In this document: piece after piece, positions 1 to 13,500 of the stretch
Position numbering within the stretch: the stretch's first letter is position 1
How the letters are laid out: the number at the start of each line of letters is the position of its first letter
NCBI GenBank assembly: GCA_027972325.1
Contig: JAPMOS010000018.1
Span: 496,001-560,000, forward strand
DNA length: 64,000 nt
DNA from: Paratrimastix pyriformis
Taxonomy: Eukaryota > Preaxostyla > Paratrimastigidae
Direction of reading: 5' to 3'
The notes under the pieces: generated by a model
What the model saw: only the letters and a program-made list of their open reading frames with translations
Databases searched by the model: none
Told to the model about the DNA's origin: nothing
Translations under genes and position numbers: made by a program

Positions 1-3000
1 TCCCGGGGAGTCTTTGAAAGACCGAAACGACCGTGCTGTCTTCGCCGCCATGAAGTGGTACGATGAGCACCTCTCCGAGCAGCCCCGCATCGCGGGCCGG
101 TGTAAGGGGGCCCTCTTCGGGATTCAGGGGCCGGCGCCCCGCACTGTTGTGCTGCTGACGGACGACGCGGTCACCCGGACCCGGGCCGCTCAGCGGGACC
201 TGGTCGCCTACTCCGGTCAGCTCCCTGCCCCCCCTGCCCCCGCCCCTGTCCATGCCCCCGCCCGCCCTGCCCCCGCCCTGCCCCCGCCCGTGCTGGGGAT
301 GCCTGTCGCTCCACTTGGCGCTGGGGGCTCAGCGTGGACCGGCTGGCGGGCGGGCGGGTGGTGGTGGTGGTTGTCTCGGCCTGGGCAGCCATCGCGTACG
401 CGCAGACGCGGTTCGCCGGGTGCGGGGAGGTGACCGACCTGGTGGTGGGGCCCGAGGAGGAGCCCACCGAGGCCGCGGGCCAGGCGCCCATGCAGCTCGA
501 GGGCGCCGCCCCCGAGACCACGGCCGTCCTGCCGCCCCACGTGCCCTTCCACTTCGAGAAGGTCCGCCCCCGCCCCTGCCGTCCCCCTCCTCCGCAGCCT
601 CCCCCTGCTGGATGTCATCCGTCGGCTGCCCCCTCGGTCGGCTCTGGTCCGTCTTGAAACCGATGCGACCCCCACCTGTCCCTCGCCCCCTCCGTCCATC
701 CGCCCATCGGCCGGGCAGCACCGCAAGCTGGCCGACCTGCAGGTCCTGGTGGGCCAGCGGAAGCTGTACCGGGGGCGGCTGATGATGACCCGGCACAACT
801 GCTACGAGGCCTACGTCAACGTGCCCACCCTGCGCAAGCCCATCATCATCCACGGGGTGGCCAACCTCAACCGGGCCCTCGACGGCGACACGGTGGCCGT
901 CCGGCTGCTGCCCACCGCCCAGTGGCGCCGGCCCTCGCCCTGCCTGGCCGAGTACGGATCGGGTCCGGCCCCCCCACACACCCGCTCCCCTGCCCTCCTG
1001 TCCCCGCGTCCCTGCGCCCCCTTCGGCCGCCGTGGATCTCCGCTCACCAGGCGTCCTGCTCCTCTCGCCATGCCCTGACCCCTGACCCCTGCCCCTTGCC
1101 CCCCTGCCCCTTGCCCCTGCCCTGCCCTGCCCTGCCCTGCCCCCTGCCGTGCCGTGCCGACTGGGCGGGGGCAGAGCAACCCGACCCGGACCTGCTCGAG
1201 GCCGACATGGCCGCCCTGACGGCCGCCGCCCAGGCGCCGCTCCCCGAGGAGATCGACGTCATCGCCGACCCGGCCCTGGCCGTGGCCCAGCCCGAGGGAG
1301 CCGAGGGCGAGCGGGCCCTGCCCGCGGCCCGGCTGGCCGAGATGGAGGTCCAGGAGGCCGTCGCCGCCTCGCGGGGCGCCGAGATCGAGGGCACCGCCCA
1401 GGAGCAGCGCAAGCCCCACCCCACGGGCCGCGTGGTGGGCATCATCAGGCGCGACCTCAGGACGTCCGCCACCCCCAGCCCATCCCCCCCGCCCCTCATG
1501 CCCATCCCGCCCCTGGGCACGCCCTCCCCCCCGATCCCCCTCATGCCCATGGGCACGCCCGGGCGTGCCCATCCCCCCCGCCCCTCATGCCCATCCCGCC
1601 CCCGGGCACGCCCTCCCCCCCGATCCCCCTCATTGGTGCTGACGGGTTTTGGGCCCCCGATGCGATCCGATCCGGTCCGGTCCGGTCCGGTCCGCTTGGG
1701 GCGCAGCTTCGCGGGGTCGGTCGAGGTGGACCCCAAGGCGCCCAGCCTGCCCGCGGGCCAGCTGCGGACGATGCTCTTCGTGCCGGTCAACGAGCGCATC
1801 CCCAAGATCGAGATCCGCACCTCGCAGCCCGAGCGCCTCGTCGGCCAGCGGGCCATCGTCGCCATCGACGGCTGGCTCGAGGCCTCCAGGTCCCGCGGCC
1901 CTGCATACCGCATACCCTGCATACCCTGCCTGCCCCCACACCCGCATACGGCGCCCCAGCCCCCTGCACACGCACTATCCCGCCGCAGCCATCCAGGCAC
2001 CCCGTCCCTCTGCCTGCCTCCTGCCCGGGCTCGTGGGGTGCCGCTCACGGACCGGTGGCGGCTGGCGGCTGGTGGCTGCATCCCCGGGGGGGTTGCACCT
2101 GCAGGTACCCGCACGGCCACGTGGTGCGGGTGATGGGGCCCACTGGGGCCATGGCCCCGGACCGGGACGCCGAGAAGGTCATCGAGGCCGACGTGCTGCT
2201 GCACGAGTACGGGGTCCCCCACGAGCCCTTCAGCCCGGCCGTCCTGGCGGGGGTGCCCGTCACCCCGTGGATCATCCCCGACTCGGAGCGCGAGCGGCGC
2301 CTCGACCTGACCGGCATCGACATCTGCTCCATCGACCCCCTCGGTCCGGCGCCCTCCCCCGCCCATCACTCCGCCCCTCCCCCGCCCCTCCGCCCCTCCC
2401 CGTGGCTGGGGCGCCCTGACCTAACACGGAGCCGGGCCCTGGCCCTCCCCCCGATAGGCTGCAAGGATATCGATGATGCCCTGCATGCCCGCATCCTGCC
2501 CAACGGCCTCGTCGAGACCGGCGTGCGTCCGTCTGCCGTCCCCTGCACCTCCTGCCATGCCTGCCTCCCTCATGCCTCCTTCCTGCCTTGGCCACACCAT
2601 GCGGTCCCCTCCCCCTCCCCTCCCCTCCCCCTCCCCTCCCCTCCCTCTCTGCGCTCGCGTCGGTTTGGGCCGGTTGGTTGGGGGTCCCACGCGGCGGCCG
2701 GGGCTGATTGCTGATGGTCGTCGCGGCGGGGGGCCCGTGCAGACATTGCCGATGTGGCCTACTTCGTGCGGCCCGACACGGCCATCGACGCGGAGGCCGC
2801 CAACCGGGGCAACACGACCTACCTGGTGGACCGGCGCTTCGACATGCTGCCCAAGCTGCTCACCGAGGACCTCTGCTCCCTCAAGGGCGGCGTCGAGCGG
2901 TTCGCGTTCAGCTGCCTCTGGGTCCGCCCCCTGCTCCCTCTGCCCATGCCCTCTGTCCATGCTCCCTCTGCCCATGCTCCCTCCGCCTCCCTGCCCGGCC

Positions 3001-5787
3001 CGGCTGACAGACCCGCTTCTGGACGACGACGGGGGGGCTTGGCACAGGAGATGGACCCGGCGCAGGACTACAAGATCGTCAAGACGACCTTCGGCCGGTC
3101 GATCATCCGCTCCCGGGGGGCGCTGCACTACGAGCAGGCCCAGATGATGATGCTCAAGGGCCGCGACCGGCTCTCGGACCAGGTGCGCCTCCTCAACAAG
3201 GTCGCCTGCGCCCTCAAGCGCCGCCGCATGCAGGTCCGCCACCCCCCCAGCCACTGCCACCACTGCCAGCCACCACTGCCAGCCACCACTGCCAGCCACC
3301 ACTGCCAGCCACCACTGCACAACCCCCAGCGCCCTCCTTCCCTTCCGCTTGGCCGCCGGCCGATCCGATCCGATGTGATGTGATGCGATGCGGTTCGGCT
3401 GGGCTGGGCTGGGCTGGGCTGGGCTGGGCTGGGCTGGGCTGGGCTGGGCTGGGCTGGGGTCTGAGGGCAGGGGGGTGCGCTGGTGCTCGCCTCGCCGGCG
3501 GTCAAGTTCGAGCTGGACAGCGAGACCCACGACCCGGCCGCGGTGGCCCAGTACCAGATGTTCGACACCAACTCGCTGGTGGAGGAGTTCATGCTCCTCG
3601 CCAACATCGCCGTCGCCGAGCGCATCTACCAGTCCTACCCCACATTCGCCCTGCTCCGGTCCGCCCAGCCCCCGCCCAGCCCCGCCCCCGCCCAGCCCCC
3701 TGGGGGCCCGTTTGGGGTGCTGTTTCTCACTTGGCGCATGTCTGCCCTGGCCTGCCCTGGCCTACCGGCTCGTCTGCCCCCCAGGCGGCACCCGCCGCCC
3801 CTGCCGAAGAGCTTCGAGTGGCTCGTGGCGACGGCCCGCGAGCTGGGCGTCAACATCGATGTCTCCTCCAACAAGGCCCTCAACGACTCCCTCGCCGCGG
3901 CCAAGGTCCCCGCCCGCCCACCCACCGCACCTCCTCATGCGCCCGCCCCGCCCCGGCCCGCCTTTTCGCCGGATGGTGGCCCCATGCGGCCCACCATGAA
4001 TGACACCTCGAACATCGGGGGGGATATGGCGCGCGCGGGGCACCCGGGCTGGGCTGGGCTGGGCTGGGCTGGGCTGGGCTGGGCTGGGCTGGGCTGGGCT
4101 GGGCTGGGCTGGGCTGGGCTGGGCTGGGCTGGGCGCTGGACAGATGGCCGGCAACGAGTACTTCCCGACGCACATCAAGATGCTGGCCACCCGGAGCATG
4201 GCGCTGGCCCTCTACTTCGCCTCGGGGGACTTCGAGTACCCCGAGTTCTACCACTACGGGCTGGCCTGCCCCATCTACACCCACTTCACCTCGCCCATCC
4301 GTCGGTATGCCGGTCCGCACCGCTGCTGCTCCCCCTGCCCCGTCCTCATGCTCCCCCTGCCCCGTCCTCATGCCGTTCTCGCGTCGCGACGGGTGATGGC
4401 GGGGCTGCCGGCTAGCGCAGATGTGGTCGTGCATCGGCTCCTGGCGGGCGCCATCGGGATTGACGACGTGCCGCCCTCGATCTGCGACCAGCAGCGCCTC
4501 CGCGACCTCTGCAAAGGCCCCCCACCCCCCCCCCCCCCCCCCGTGCTGTGCCGTGCCCCTCGACACCCCCTCGACACCCCTCGACACCCCCCTCGACACC
4601 CCCTCCCCCCTCGATGCCTCTGCCTCTCTCACCGAGCCATCGCCCCTGGCTGGCTGGCTGGCTGGCTGGGGTGGGCTGTGCGAACCTGTGCAGGCATCAA
4701 CAAGCGGCACAAGATGTCCCAGGACTGCGGCCGGGCGAGCAACCGGGTGCAGACGGTGATCTACCTGCAGCAGCAGGTGCTCTCGGCGGCCCGGCTGGCC
4801 TGTCAGAAGCGCACCGAGCTCGTCCAGGCGGGGCCCTGCCGCCCTCGGCCGGCCCCGCCACCGAGGAGCAGGAGGCCTTCCTGGTCGAGAAGGCCTACGT
4901 CAACCGCGTCTGGCGCAACGCCCTGGTGGTCTTCATCCCCGGTCCGCCACCCGGTGCCCCTGCACCCCACATCCCTGTCCCGTCCCTGCTGGCGCCCCCC
5001 CCCCCCCCCCCCCCCCCCCCGGGTCTCATCTCGGTTTTGCGTGGTGCGTGCGGCGGCGGCGGCCAGGTTTGGCCTGGAGGGGAACGTCTACGTGGGGCCC
5101 GCCGGCTCGCAGCACCACACGGAGCACCTGGTGGCCCTGGACGAGGACCGCCAGACGATCTGCTTCACCTCGGTGCACCCCGACCTGTACCTGCCCAGCC
5201 ACGGGCCCCACCCGGCCGCCGCCCCCCGGGCCGCCCTGGCCCCCTGGGACCCCGCCCAGCCGGCCCCGGCCCCGGTCCTGCCGGCCGGCAGCCACTACGA
5301 GGTGCGCCTCTTCGACGAGATCTTCGTCACGGTCCGGGTGCTGACCGGGCCCCAGTACCCCACGGCCCGCTTCGTGCTGGGGCTGCCCCGGTATGCCGAC
5401 CTGCGGACCCACCCCGACCTGGGGGCCATCGAGACGGCCGCCAAGAAGGAGCGCCGGGCCGTCGCCCAGGCGGTCAAGGCACCCGTCACCGCCGCCGCCG
5501 CCGGGTCGGGCTGGTGCCCCAGCACCCCCACCGAGGACGGCCCCTGGCTGCCGCCCCAGCCCGAGGACGGCGCCGCTCCGGCGGGCTTCGTCCCGGCCAC
5601 CCCCACGCCATCTCCCGCCGCCCCCTCCGTCCCCTCGCCGACTCCTGCCGCCGCGCCGACCACCCCACTGGCTGCCGCCGCCCCCCAGGAGGCTGACCGC
5701 GAGATGCCCCACAAGAAGGCCGCCGCCACGGCCGCCGCCACCACCCAGCAGCAAGGCAAGGGCAAGAAGAAGAGCAGGACCGAGTAA
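1..5787 (+). CDS. DIS3: DIS3/RRP44 exosome 3'-5' exoribonuclease, 5' partial
   Basis: Catalytic subunit of the RNA exosome, degrading RNA 3'-5' in nucleus and cytoplasm. The window opens inside the PIN endonuclease domain (RNDRAV..KWYDEHL). Cold-shock domains follow (about 391-1890), then the RNB domain with the metal-binding motif GCKDIDDALH (2458-2487), TSPIRRYAD across the 4312/4421 junction, and a C-terminal S1 domain (FGLEGNVYVG, from 5067). The tail is Pro/Ala-rich and ends in a Lys stretch. About 16 exons; well-supported ones are 2458-2526, 2743-2921, 3048-3233, 3471-3658, 3785-3905, 4144-4312, 4421-4516, 4694-4821, 4872-4941 and 5067-5787. Most donors read GTCCG. The intron at 4517 appears to start with GC, and that at 4822-4871 is only 50 bp. 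The phase across 4941/5067 is off by one base, see findings. Collinearity with animal DIS3 is strong along the whole length; only exon ends before 2400 are soft. Confidence 0.93.
3397..3457 (+). repeat. GGCTG pentamer tandem array in a DIS3 intron
   Basis: About 12 perfect GGGCT/GGCTG units inside the intron 3234-3470, just upstream of the CAG acceptor. The sense RNA is rich in GGG runs and could form G-quadruplexes. Confidence 0.95.
4046..4134 (+). repeat. Second GGCTG pentamer array in a DIS3 intron
   Basis: About 17 units of the same pentamer as at 3397, inside the intron 3906-4143. It ends nine bases before the acceptor CAG. The same pentamer recurs in a TPR intron near 16605-16635. Confidence 0.95.
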
Positions 5788-5860
5788 GAAGAGGAGAGAA
5801 GGGTTATTGGCGACAGAAGAAGGGGGTGACAGATGAAAAGGCCCTTGGTCCATTCGGGGA

Positions 5861-8800
5861 TTACCTGGGGGCCCCCTGGAGCGCCGCAACCTGGGTCTCG
5901 AGCTCCCTGTTTCGGCCCTCGAGCTCCCGATTGCGGGTCTCGAGCTGCTGGTTGCGCCCCTCCATCTCTGCGGGGGGGAGAGGGAGAGGGGCGGTGTGGT
6001 GGTGATGAGGGACAACAAACAGAGGGCAGGCTGAGCAAGATGTGTCGCGCGGCGGACCCGTCAGGCGGGCTTGCAGCTTGCACATCTGGTCGGTGATGTC
6101 GAGCAGCTGCTTGCGGAACAGGTCCAGCTGCACCGGGTCGGCGGGCGGCGGTGCCGGGCTGGCGCTTGTGGTTGCCGAGGGGCTGCTGCGGGGCGGTGGG
6201 GTGGCCAGGGGCGAGGTGCCCTGCCCGATGGAGAGGCGGCGGGTGGGGATGGGGGGTGGGGTCCGCTTGCTCTGGGGGGCCGGGGGAATGCCCCCCGAGG
6301 GGGACGGGGACGAGGCGGGCGGCATGATGACGGGCATGTGGGCCGGGATCGCCGCGGCGACGACCGTCTTGGCGCTCTGGGCCGCGCGGGCGTTGGCGAT
6401 GACGGCGGCCCGTTCCTCGCGGGTCATGCGGCGCGAGCCCATCTCGGACTCGCATTCGCTGCCCACCGGGCTGGCCGTTGGGGCGGGCATGGCCGAGATC
6501 GGGGCGAAGGCCTCCTCGCGGGCGAACGGGTCCAGCGGGTTGACCATGGCCGCCGGGGTCGAGACGGGCGGCGAGGCGATCGGCATCGGGAAGGGGCTGG
6601 CCGATTGCGGGGGGGGAGGGTAGCGCAAGGGCGGCCCCTGCATTGGGGTGGAGACGCGAGGTGGCAGGGAGGACAGGGAGGACGAGCCCGCCATGCCGTG
6701 GCGGGGCTGCCCGCTCACACGGGCGTGGGTCTCGGCAAGAGCAGCAGTCATGGCGCCAATGCTGAGCCGGCGCCCACCGGCGCCCGACGTGCTCTCGTTA
6801 CTGTTTGGCTGCCCAGGGATGCCCTGCACCGGGGGAAGAAGAAAGAACGCCGAGAATGATGAGGCCATGGTGGCAAAGAAGAGCGGTTCCAGAGCGGAAG
6901 TTGCAACGGTCGGGAGGAGGGGGCTGACCTTGACTGGGGATACCTGATTCATGAAAGTGAGTGCCTGCGGCGAGCAAACAGCGGGGGCAAGAAGAACATG
7001 CGAGTGTCAGCAATGAGGTCATTGGGTCCTTCCGGACGCCCACAGACCGCAGTCATCTTCTCCTCGATGAGCCGATGGGGTGCCGCGGCCCTAAATCGAA
7101 GAAAACAAAGGCCAAACTGTATTCAGACAAAAAGCCGAATGGTCGGCAAGGCAGACCCCTCAAGGTTGCGGGTGGCCAGGTAAACCCGCTCGGCCTGGGC
7201 GCGAGCCAAGGGTGCCCGCTGACGGACTTCTTGCAGAAGGGCAGCCCGGTTTTCCGAGACTGGGGCGGCACACAAGGGGACGGAGGTCTCAATTTGTGAG
7301 GACGACACGGAAAACAGACCCACATAGAGCGCATAGACAGAGGAAGAAGGGGCGCCGGGGGCCACCTCGCCTCTACAGAGAAGCAAACCGGCGGATGAGG
7401 GGCGGGATGGGGTGAGGCAACCAACCCGATGAGGCACACCGAGACACCCGTCAGGGTGGCCGTGTGGAAGAGCAGTGGGCCGGGAACGGTCCCGGTGATC
7501 CGGCGGCGAGACCAGCCGAACCGCTCTGCACGCCAAGCATGGAGGAATGGACGCACACGATGGATGAGTCCGACGAGTGGATGGGAACAACGTGCCGACG
7601 CAAAACTCGGGCAGGCAGACCGAGATCGAGGACATGAGCCAGAGTCGGGTCTTCGTGCCCCTTCAGGTTGGAGCCCCCCAGCAGGAAGAGGTGTCGGCCA
7701 ACGTTGACTGCCACATGACCGTACCGGAGGGATGGCTCCTCCCGGGGCGTGGGTGTCACGGGCCACTTCCACTGCATATCGCCCGCTGGACAGAACAGGA
7801 TCGTTTCCAAGAAACCCAGTCAGGAGGACGCCATGAGGAAACGCATGAAGCACGAAGACACAACAGACCCAGACTCAGAACAGCCAGGTCGGGAGCCAAG
7901 CCACGCGGGCCGAGACCTCCCCAGAGAATCAACTGGTTGCGGTAGAGGGCGGCGACGTGGCAAGCGCGCGCACGAGCACTCGGGAGAAGAGCCGCGGTGG
8001 GCAGGATCTCCCAGACCAGCGTCTCTGTGAAAGCGAGTGCCTGATGGACGGCGGCGAACCAGGGATCATCCCAGACCAGTGTTAAAAAGGTGGACATCGC
8101 TGTAGTAAGCCTGTTGGAGGGGCATACCCGCGTCGCCCCAGGTGGAACCCGTCCTGCCGGGCAGAACCGACGCCGGGCAAACGGAACACCCACCCACCAC
8201 AATAATCTTGGAGCCCCAGGCGGTCGCTGTGTGGCCCCAGCGGGGCGGTGGGAACCTCCCATCGATGGCGATGAAGTGCCAGCTCAGAGTTGCTGCACGC
8301 GCGATGGGAATCGATAAGTTTCATCTGGTCGCCCCAGGGCCGAAAACTGCGCAACAGACCCAGATCGAGGACGTACATCTCGTTGGTTGGCCGCCAGTGC
8401 CCGTCATCAAACTGGGCCACACCGCCAAAGATGTACAGTCGCCCGCCGACCTGGACGCACGTGTGCCCGTAGCGCGGGCTTGGGCGCTCACCTCGAGCGC
8501 CGTCCACGGGGCGAACCTCGCGTTTCTCTGCGATCCAAGGAGAACGGGTGAGTCCCTTTGATGTTCCTCTCTGGCGGCTGACCTGTGTCAAAAGTCAGCA
8601 AATCATCGGAAGGTATCAGAGTCCCCTGATCGTTCAGGACCAAGCCACCGAAGATATGCACGGTGCTCATCGACCCCGTGGCAGCAGCGCCGTGGAGAAC
8701 GCGAGAAAGGAGGTTGGAAGCAGTGGGCTGGAGTTGCTCACAGGAGAGACTTTCCGTCGCAACTGGGGCGGGAGCAACGCCTGGGGCAGGGCAGCCATCC

Positions 8801-9088
8801 GGCGAAAAGGTTCGAGGACAAGAAGGAATCCAACGACAGACCGGGTTCCACTGCTTCGGCTTCGGTGCGCCGGTCGGTAACGGCCTGCGCTACCAAGGTC
8901 ACCCAGGAATCCCGATCCTGAACAAGAGAATGCAACTATATGTCAGAGGGCGAGAAACAGACCGGCAAACTGGGGAATGTGAGGACAAAGCGAACGATGG
9001 TTGGTGGAACGGTGGACACCGCGAGGTGAGTGGTTGCGTCACATTGACCCTGGAATCCAAGGACCACACACTGCGTCGACTCTGCGGG

Positions 9089-9122
<34 letters not shown>

Positions 9123-10536
9123 GGGGGCGGAATTAGTCGGGAAAACACAAACGAACCGGGCTTTTCGACGGTTACCTGGCAACTTTCGTTGATGACCATC
9201 ATGGCCCGAAACTTCTTGGGCTTGCCGATGGTTCGGTTGCAGAACACCTAACGGGACGGCGGTCCTGAGAAAAAGCGAGGCTGGTGGCAGTGGCGGACCA
9301 AGCAATCGTGGAACAGCATCACCCAGTCGGCCCGGAGTTCACCCTTGACCTCGATGGCCCCCTCACGGAGGAAACGTCTGTGATGCGAGAAGAGATCCTG
9401 CGAGGGCGATCGGCAAGAGGCAAGCAATGGGGGACAGACGTAGCCCGTGATGGTTTGTTGCACGGAAACCGCTTGTTCAAGCTGATCGGCCAGCCGGGCC
9501 TGACTCTCCACAAAAGACGCCGTGTCACTCAACTGCACGAGGGCCTATGGTTGCAGTGCACCAACGAACAAAACGTGTATGTGGTGTCACAGCTCCAGTG
9601 AGCGGACTTTGTTGAGGGAGGAGTAGTCTTGATGCTCTTGAGGGGTGTGCTTGACGAGTTCCTACGGGCGATGATGAGCAACCCCGACCCGCACGTTTGG
9701 GGGGACCTTGAGAAGAAGTCCATACCGGGGGATTCTCTGGACAGGTCGGATGAGAAGGGACGAGAGGCTGGTAATCCCCGTAGCCTCGGGGGATTTCCAT
9801 GCTTCCTGGATGGGGGTGTTTGGACGTTCTCGGAAGATGGGCACCGACAAACCTCGCAAAACGCTTGAAAGCGGGCGTGGGTGCGGAGTTTGGTGAGCAG
9901 AGCCAGCGCTTTCCGATAATTTACCACGTATTGTGCATATGACTTGAAAACCCAGCTGCAACAAAGGAGAAGATGAGAAACTGCACCCTCCGGCAGCAGA
10001 CGAATACTCCACAAATAAATCGCCGATGCATGGAACGAATGCAAAGCAGCGCCATCTCTCTTGAAGACGCAAAAGAAGGGAGCGGTTGTAGGTGAGAAGG
10101 TTGGGCACCATGCCAAAGAGGGTCTGCACCTCCGTCTGGCTCAAGATGCAACAGCCCGGTGGCTCACGGAGGGGGGTGAGAAAAAGGTGTTCGAGAGTCT
10201 CGAGATTCTTGACGTATTCCACCTAGAGGCGAGTGATGGTGTGTGGCATCTTTGACACGGACCTCGGTTTGAATGGTTTCTTTAATCAGCATCAGTCGAT
10301 GAAAACCAGCCCGGTATTCTGGCAACTCCTTACAACGTTTCCGGATTTGACGTTCTCTCCATAATCGTATTATTATTGAAACCGGCGACCGCGGGGGGCG
10401 CCGCTCTGGAAGAGTTCGAATTTCCAGCGCGAACAACAAACAGTTTCGAGAACCGGCGGGGACTGTCCACTGATGGGTTTGCTTTGTTTTCTTTCTTGAC
10501 TTTCCCGTCATGGATGGTTCCATCTTTTTCCCCATA
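5861..10536 (-). CDS. RhoGEF (DH-PH) with kelch repeats and C-terminal coiled coil
   Basis: Probable guanine-nucleotide exchange factor for a Rho/Rac GTPase. The start is the ATG at 10536; exon 1 (10536-10263) ends at ETIQTE and splices to VEYVKNLETLEHL, the first DH helix. Further DH landmarks are IGDLFVEY with FKSYAQYV (about 9900-10050) and the diagnostic SLLIRPVQRIPRYGLLLK (about 9710-9770). A PH domain follows (GAIEVKGEL.ADWVMLFHDCLV near 9310-9370, ending in a DSWVTLVAQAV helix near 8900). At least five kelch blades are visible between about 8680 and 7640 (VHIFGGL; RYGHTCVQVGGRLYIFGG; RWGHTATAW; RYGHVAVNVGRHLFLLGG). The last exon (about 6832-5861) is Pro/Ser-rich and ends in a short heptad-like coiled coil of ENQLET-type repeats. 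Many short introns interrupt it, one carrying about 30 G on the plus strand (9090-9121). Domain order is clear; exon ends in the kelch part are approximate. Confidence 0.85.
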
Positions 10537-10589
10537 GGAGACCAAGACAAATCTCAAGAAGACAGGTCTGGTTTGATGGTCAAATCTTT
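10537..10589. promoter_or_regulatory. Divergent start region RhoGEF / TPR
   Basis: Short AT-richer stretch between the RhoGEF ATG (10536, minus) and the first recognisable TPR coding bases. The TPR start codon is not certain. An ATG at 10510 opens a short plus-strand reading frame that would overlap the RhoGEF start and need a roughly 40-base intron to join TPR. No TATA box stands out. Confidence 0.45.
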
Positions 10590-13500
10590 TTGTTGAAAGC
10601 TCTCAGCCGACGGGATCTTCTCGAGTCTGTGGGCCGATATCGGGAGGATATCGATGTTGCCCGTGGTCTGTGCTATCACTGTGCACTCTCTTCGGATCTG
10701 TTTCTTTCAGCCGAAATACGAACGTTGACAGAAAAGATGCTCGACCTGTCCAAGTCCAAGAGCGAGCTCCAGACAAACCTCACCGACGCCCGTGAGGCTC
10801 TGGGTGCGAGCCAGGTCTGCTGTCGCACTTCTTTTTGGTGCAAGCTGATTTCTCTTCCTCGTCCGCTGCTGCGCGCCGGGCCTGCTGCTCCCTGCCGCAG
10901 TTTGTCCAAACCAAACTGACCCAAGAGAAGGAGGCCCTGGCCAAGCACAACACCTGGCTGACTGCAGAGTTGGAGGAGCGCCGAAAGGAGGTTCTGGCCC
11001 TCCACAAAGAGAAGGTACTTCTGCCATTCCGGATGGGCTACCTCCTCCTCCCCTCCCCTCCCTCCCTCCCTCCCTCCCCTCCACCCCCCTCCTCCTCCTC
11101 TCACTGGCGCCCCATCTTCTGGCTGTGGATAGGCTGCCAAAGAGATCGACCTCACCGCACGGGCCGACGCGTGCGTCGAGGAACTCAAAACCACCCAGCA
11201 GCACGTGGCCCACTTGAAAGCCGTCCGTAGCGCCCCCCCACCTGCCGTGCCCCTTCTCCTCTCTGCCGCGCTCGTGCCCCACTGTCGATCGGTTGGACGC
11301 GTGGGCCGGTCGATCGGTTGGATGCGCGGGCGGCGCAGGTGATTGCCGACCAGGAGCGCCGCATCGAGCAGCTCACCGTCCAGGCCGCCCAGGCCACCGA
11401 GCGTCACGCGGCCGAGGCTGCCGCCCTGCGGGCCGAGCGGGACGCCCACGCTCGCCTGGCCCAGGCCTCCAAGGTCCGGCCCGCCCCGCCCCGCCCCGCC
11501 CCGCCCCGCCCCGCCCCACCCCACCCCGGCATCCTCCCTGTGCCCGGGTCGTCGCGTCGCCCTTCCCCAGGACGGGCTGGACCAAGGGCGATGTGCATGC
11601 GGATGCGCACGTGGCGGTTGGCGGGGGCCTGACGCAGGAGGACGCCGACGAGCACCGCCGGATGGTGGCCGCCCTGCAGGAGCAGGTGCAGGGCCTGCAG
11701 GACGCCCTGACCCAGAGCCAGCAGGCCGCCCGCCAGGCGACCGAGCAGCTGGACCGGCTGGGCGAGCAGAGCCAGGCCACCATCGCCGAGCTGCGCCAGC
11801 GGGCCGGCCGGGCGGAGGGCGAGCTCGAGGCCATCCGGAAGGAGCATCGTGACCTGATTGCCTGCGCCCTGCCCGCCGCCGTGGCCCGCGTCGAGGCCGC
11901 CCCGCAGGCCGCCGACCGCACCCCGGGGGCCTCCCAGGACCCGGCTGCCCTGCCCGATGTGGGCGCCCTCGGGGCCGAGGGGGCCGCCCCGGGGACCCTG
12001 GTCATCACCGTCCCGGTCCGCACCCCTGCCCATCCGTCCCCCCCCCCCCCCCCAGGACAGGCAGCGACAGACGGGCAGTGACAGACAAACAGTGACCAGA
12101 CAGCGATACACACACGTCTGCGGACCTGCCGTCACCAGCTGCCCGAAAATCTCGCAATTGGGCAACCCGCCACCTTTGTTTTTTTTTTGACACGGGTGGG
12201 ACCTCATGTTTGGTCAAAGGCACTCAGAAAAGGGGATGAAATTGGATTTGGGGAAAAAAGGACAGGAACGGAATCAGAAAAAACCCATCACAGACCCGCA
12301 ACCCCACGCACATTTTTTGTTTTTAATTTTTTTGGGGCCCGCTCATCCCTTTGACCCCTCCCCTCCTGTGCCCCTCCGGGCATCCTCTGCCACGGGTCGG
12401 GACAGGGGCCTGCCGAGCGGGCCCTCAAGGAGAAGGGCATCACCATCACCGAGCTGGTCCGTCATGCCCCCTGCCCTGCCCTGCCCTCCCTGCCCTGCCA
12501 CCAGCACCCTTCCCGCCCTGGCCGCCCACTCACCCCCGCCCCGCCCCGTCCAACTGGGCCCCGCCCGCGGCGCAGTACACGCGCTACTCTGCGGTGACCC
12601 AGTCGCTGATCCGGGAGCGGAGCGAGACCAAGCGGGTCCAGCAGACCCTCGACGGGGTCCTGGCCAAGCTCCAGGAGAAGGTCCGCCCCCCGCCCCCGGC
12701 CCTCCTCGCCGCCTGCACCAGCGCTTTGGCGGCCGGGCTGACCTCGGGGCGGTGTGGCTGCCCGGCCCGGCCAGATGCCGCTGATGGAGGAGCAGCGCCG
12801 GGCCCTGGAGGCGGCCCTGGCCAACAGTGGGTCCCTGACCAAGCAGCTCGAGCAGGCCGCCCGGGAGGCCGACCAGTGGCGCAAGCGGACCGAGGCCGCC
12901 AAGGCCCAGCTGGCCCAGCTCCAGCAGCGCACGGCCCAGATCGAACAGAGTCCGGCCCGCCATACCCCCTCCCCTCCCTTCCCCTTCCTTTCCCTTCCCC
13001 TTCCCTCCCCGCCCTTCCATCCCCGCCCCGCCCCGCCCCGCCCCGCCCATCCCTCGCTGCTTCCCCTCTCGTTGTTCTTGTCGTTGCTCTTGTCGTTCTT
13101 CCTGCGCCCTTCCGCTCACGGGGGGAGCTGCTGGCTTCGTGTGTGGGCCACCCGGGGCGGGGGGCGGGGGCGGGGGGACAGCCAACCGCGACCTGGGCCA
13201 GCAGGTGCAGGTGCTGCTCAAGGAGGCCGTGGCCCGGGCCGCCCCGGGCGGGGCGCCGACCCCCTCGCGACCCCTGATGGCCCCCGAGGCGGCCGGCCCG
13301 CAGCCCCAGCCGCCCACCGGGGCCGAGGCGCTGATCAGCGAGCGGCTGGTGAGCTTCCGGGACATTGTCGAGCTGCAGCAGCGCAACGAGGAGCTCCTGC
13401 GGGTCGTGCGGCGCCTGTCGCGGGACCACGAGCGGGCCGAGGACGAGCAGACCCGCCGGGCCCAGGGCGAGGTCCAGGCCAAGCTCGACAGGGCAGAGCG

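Noticed and set aside
3397-4134. GGGCT arrays as internal telomeric repeats
   Set aside because: Pentamer does not match a known telomere type, and both arrays sit within DIS3 introns with intact coding on both sides.
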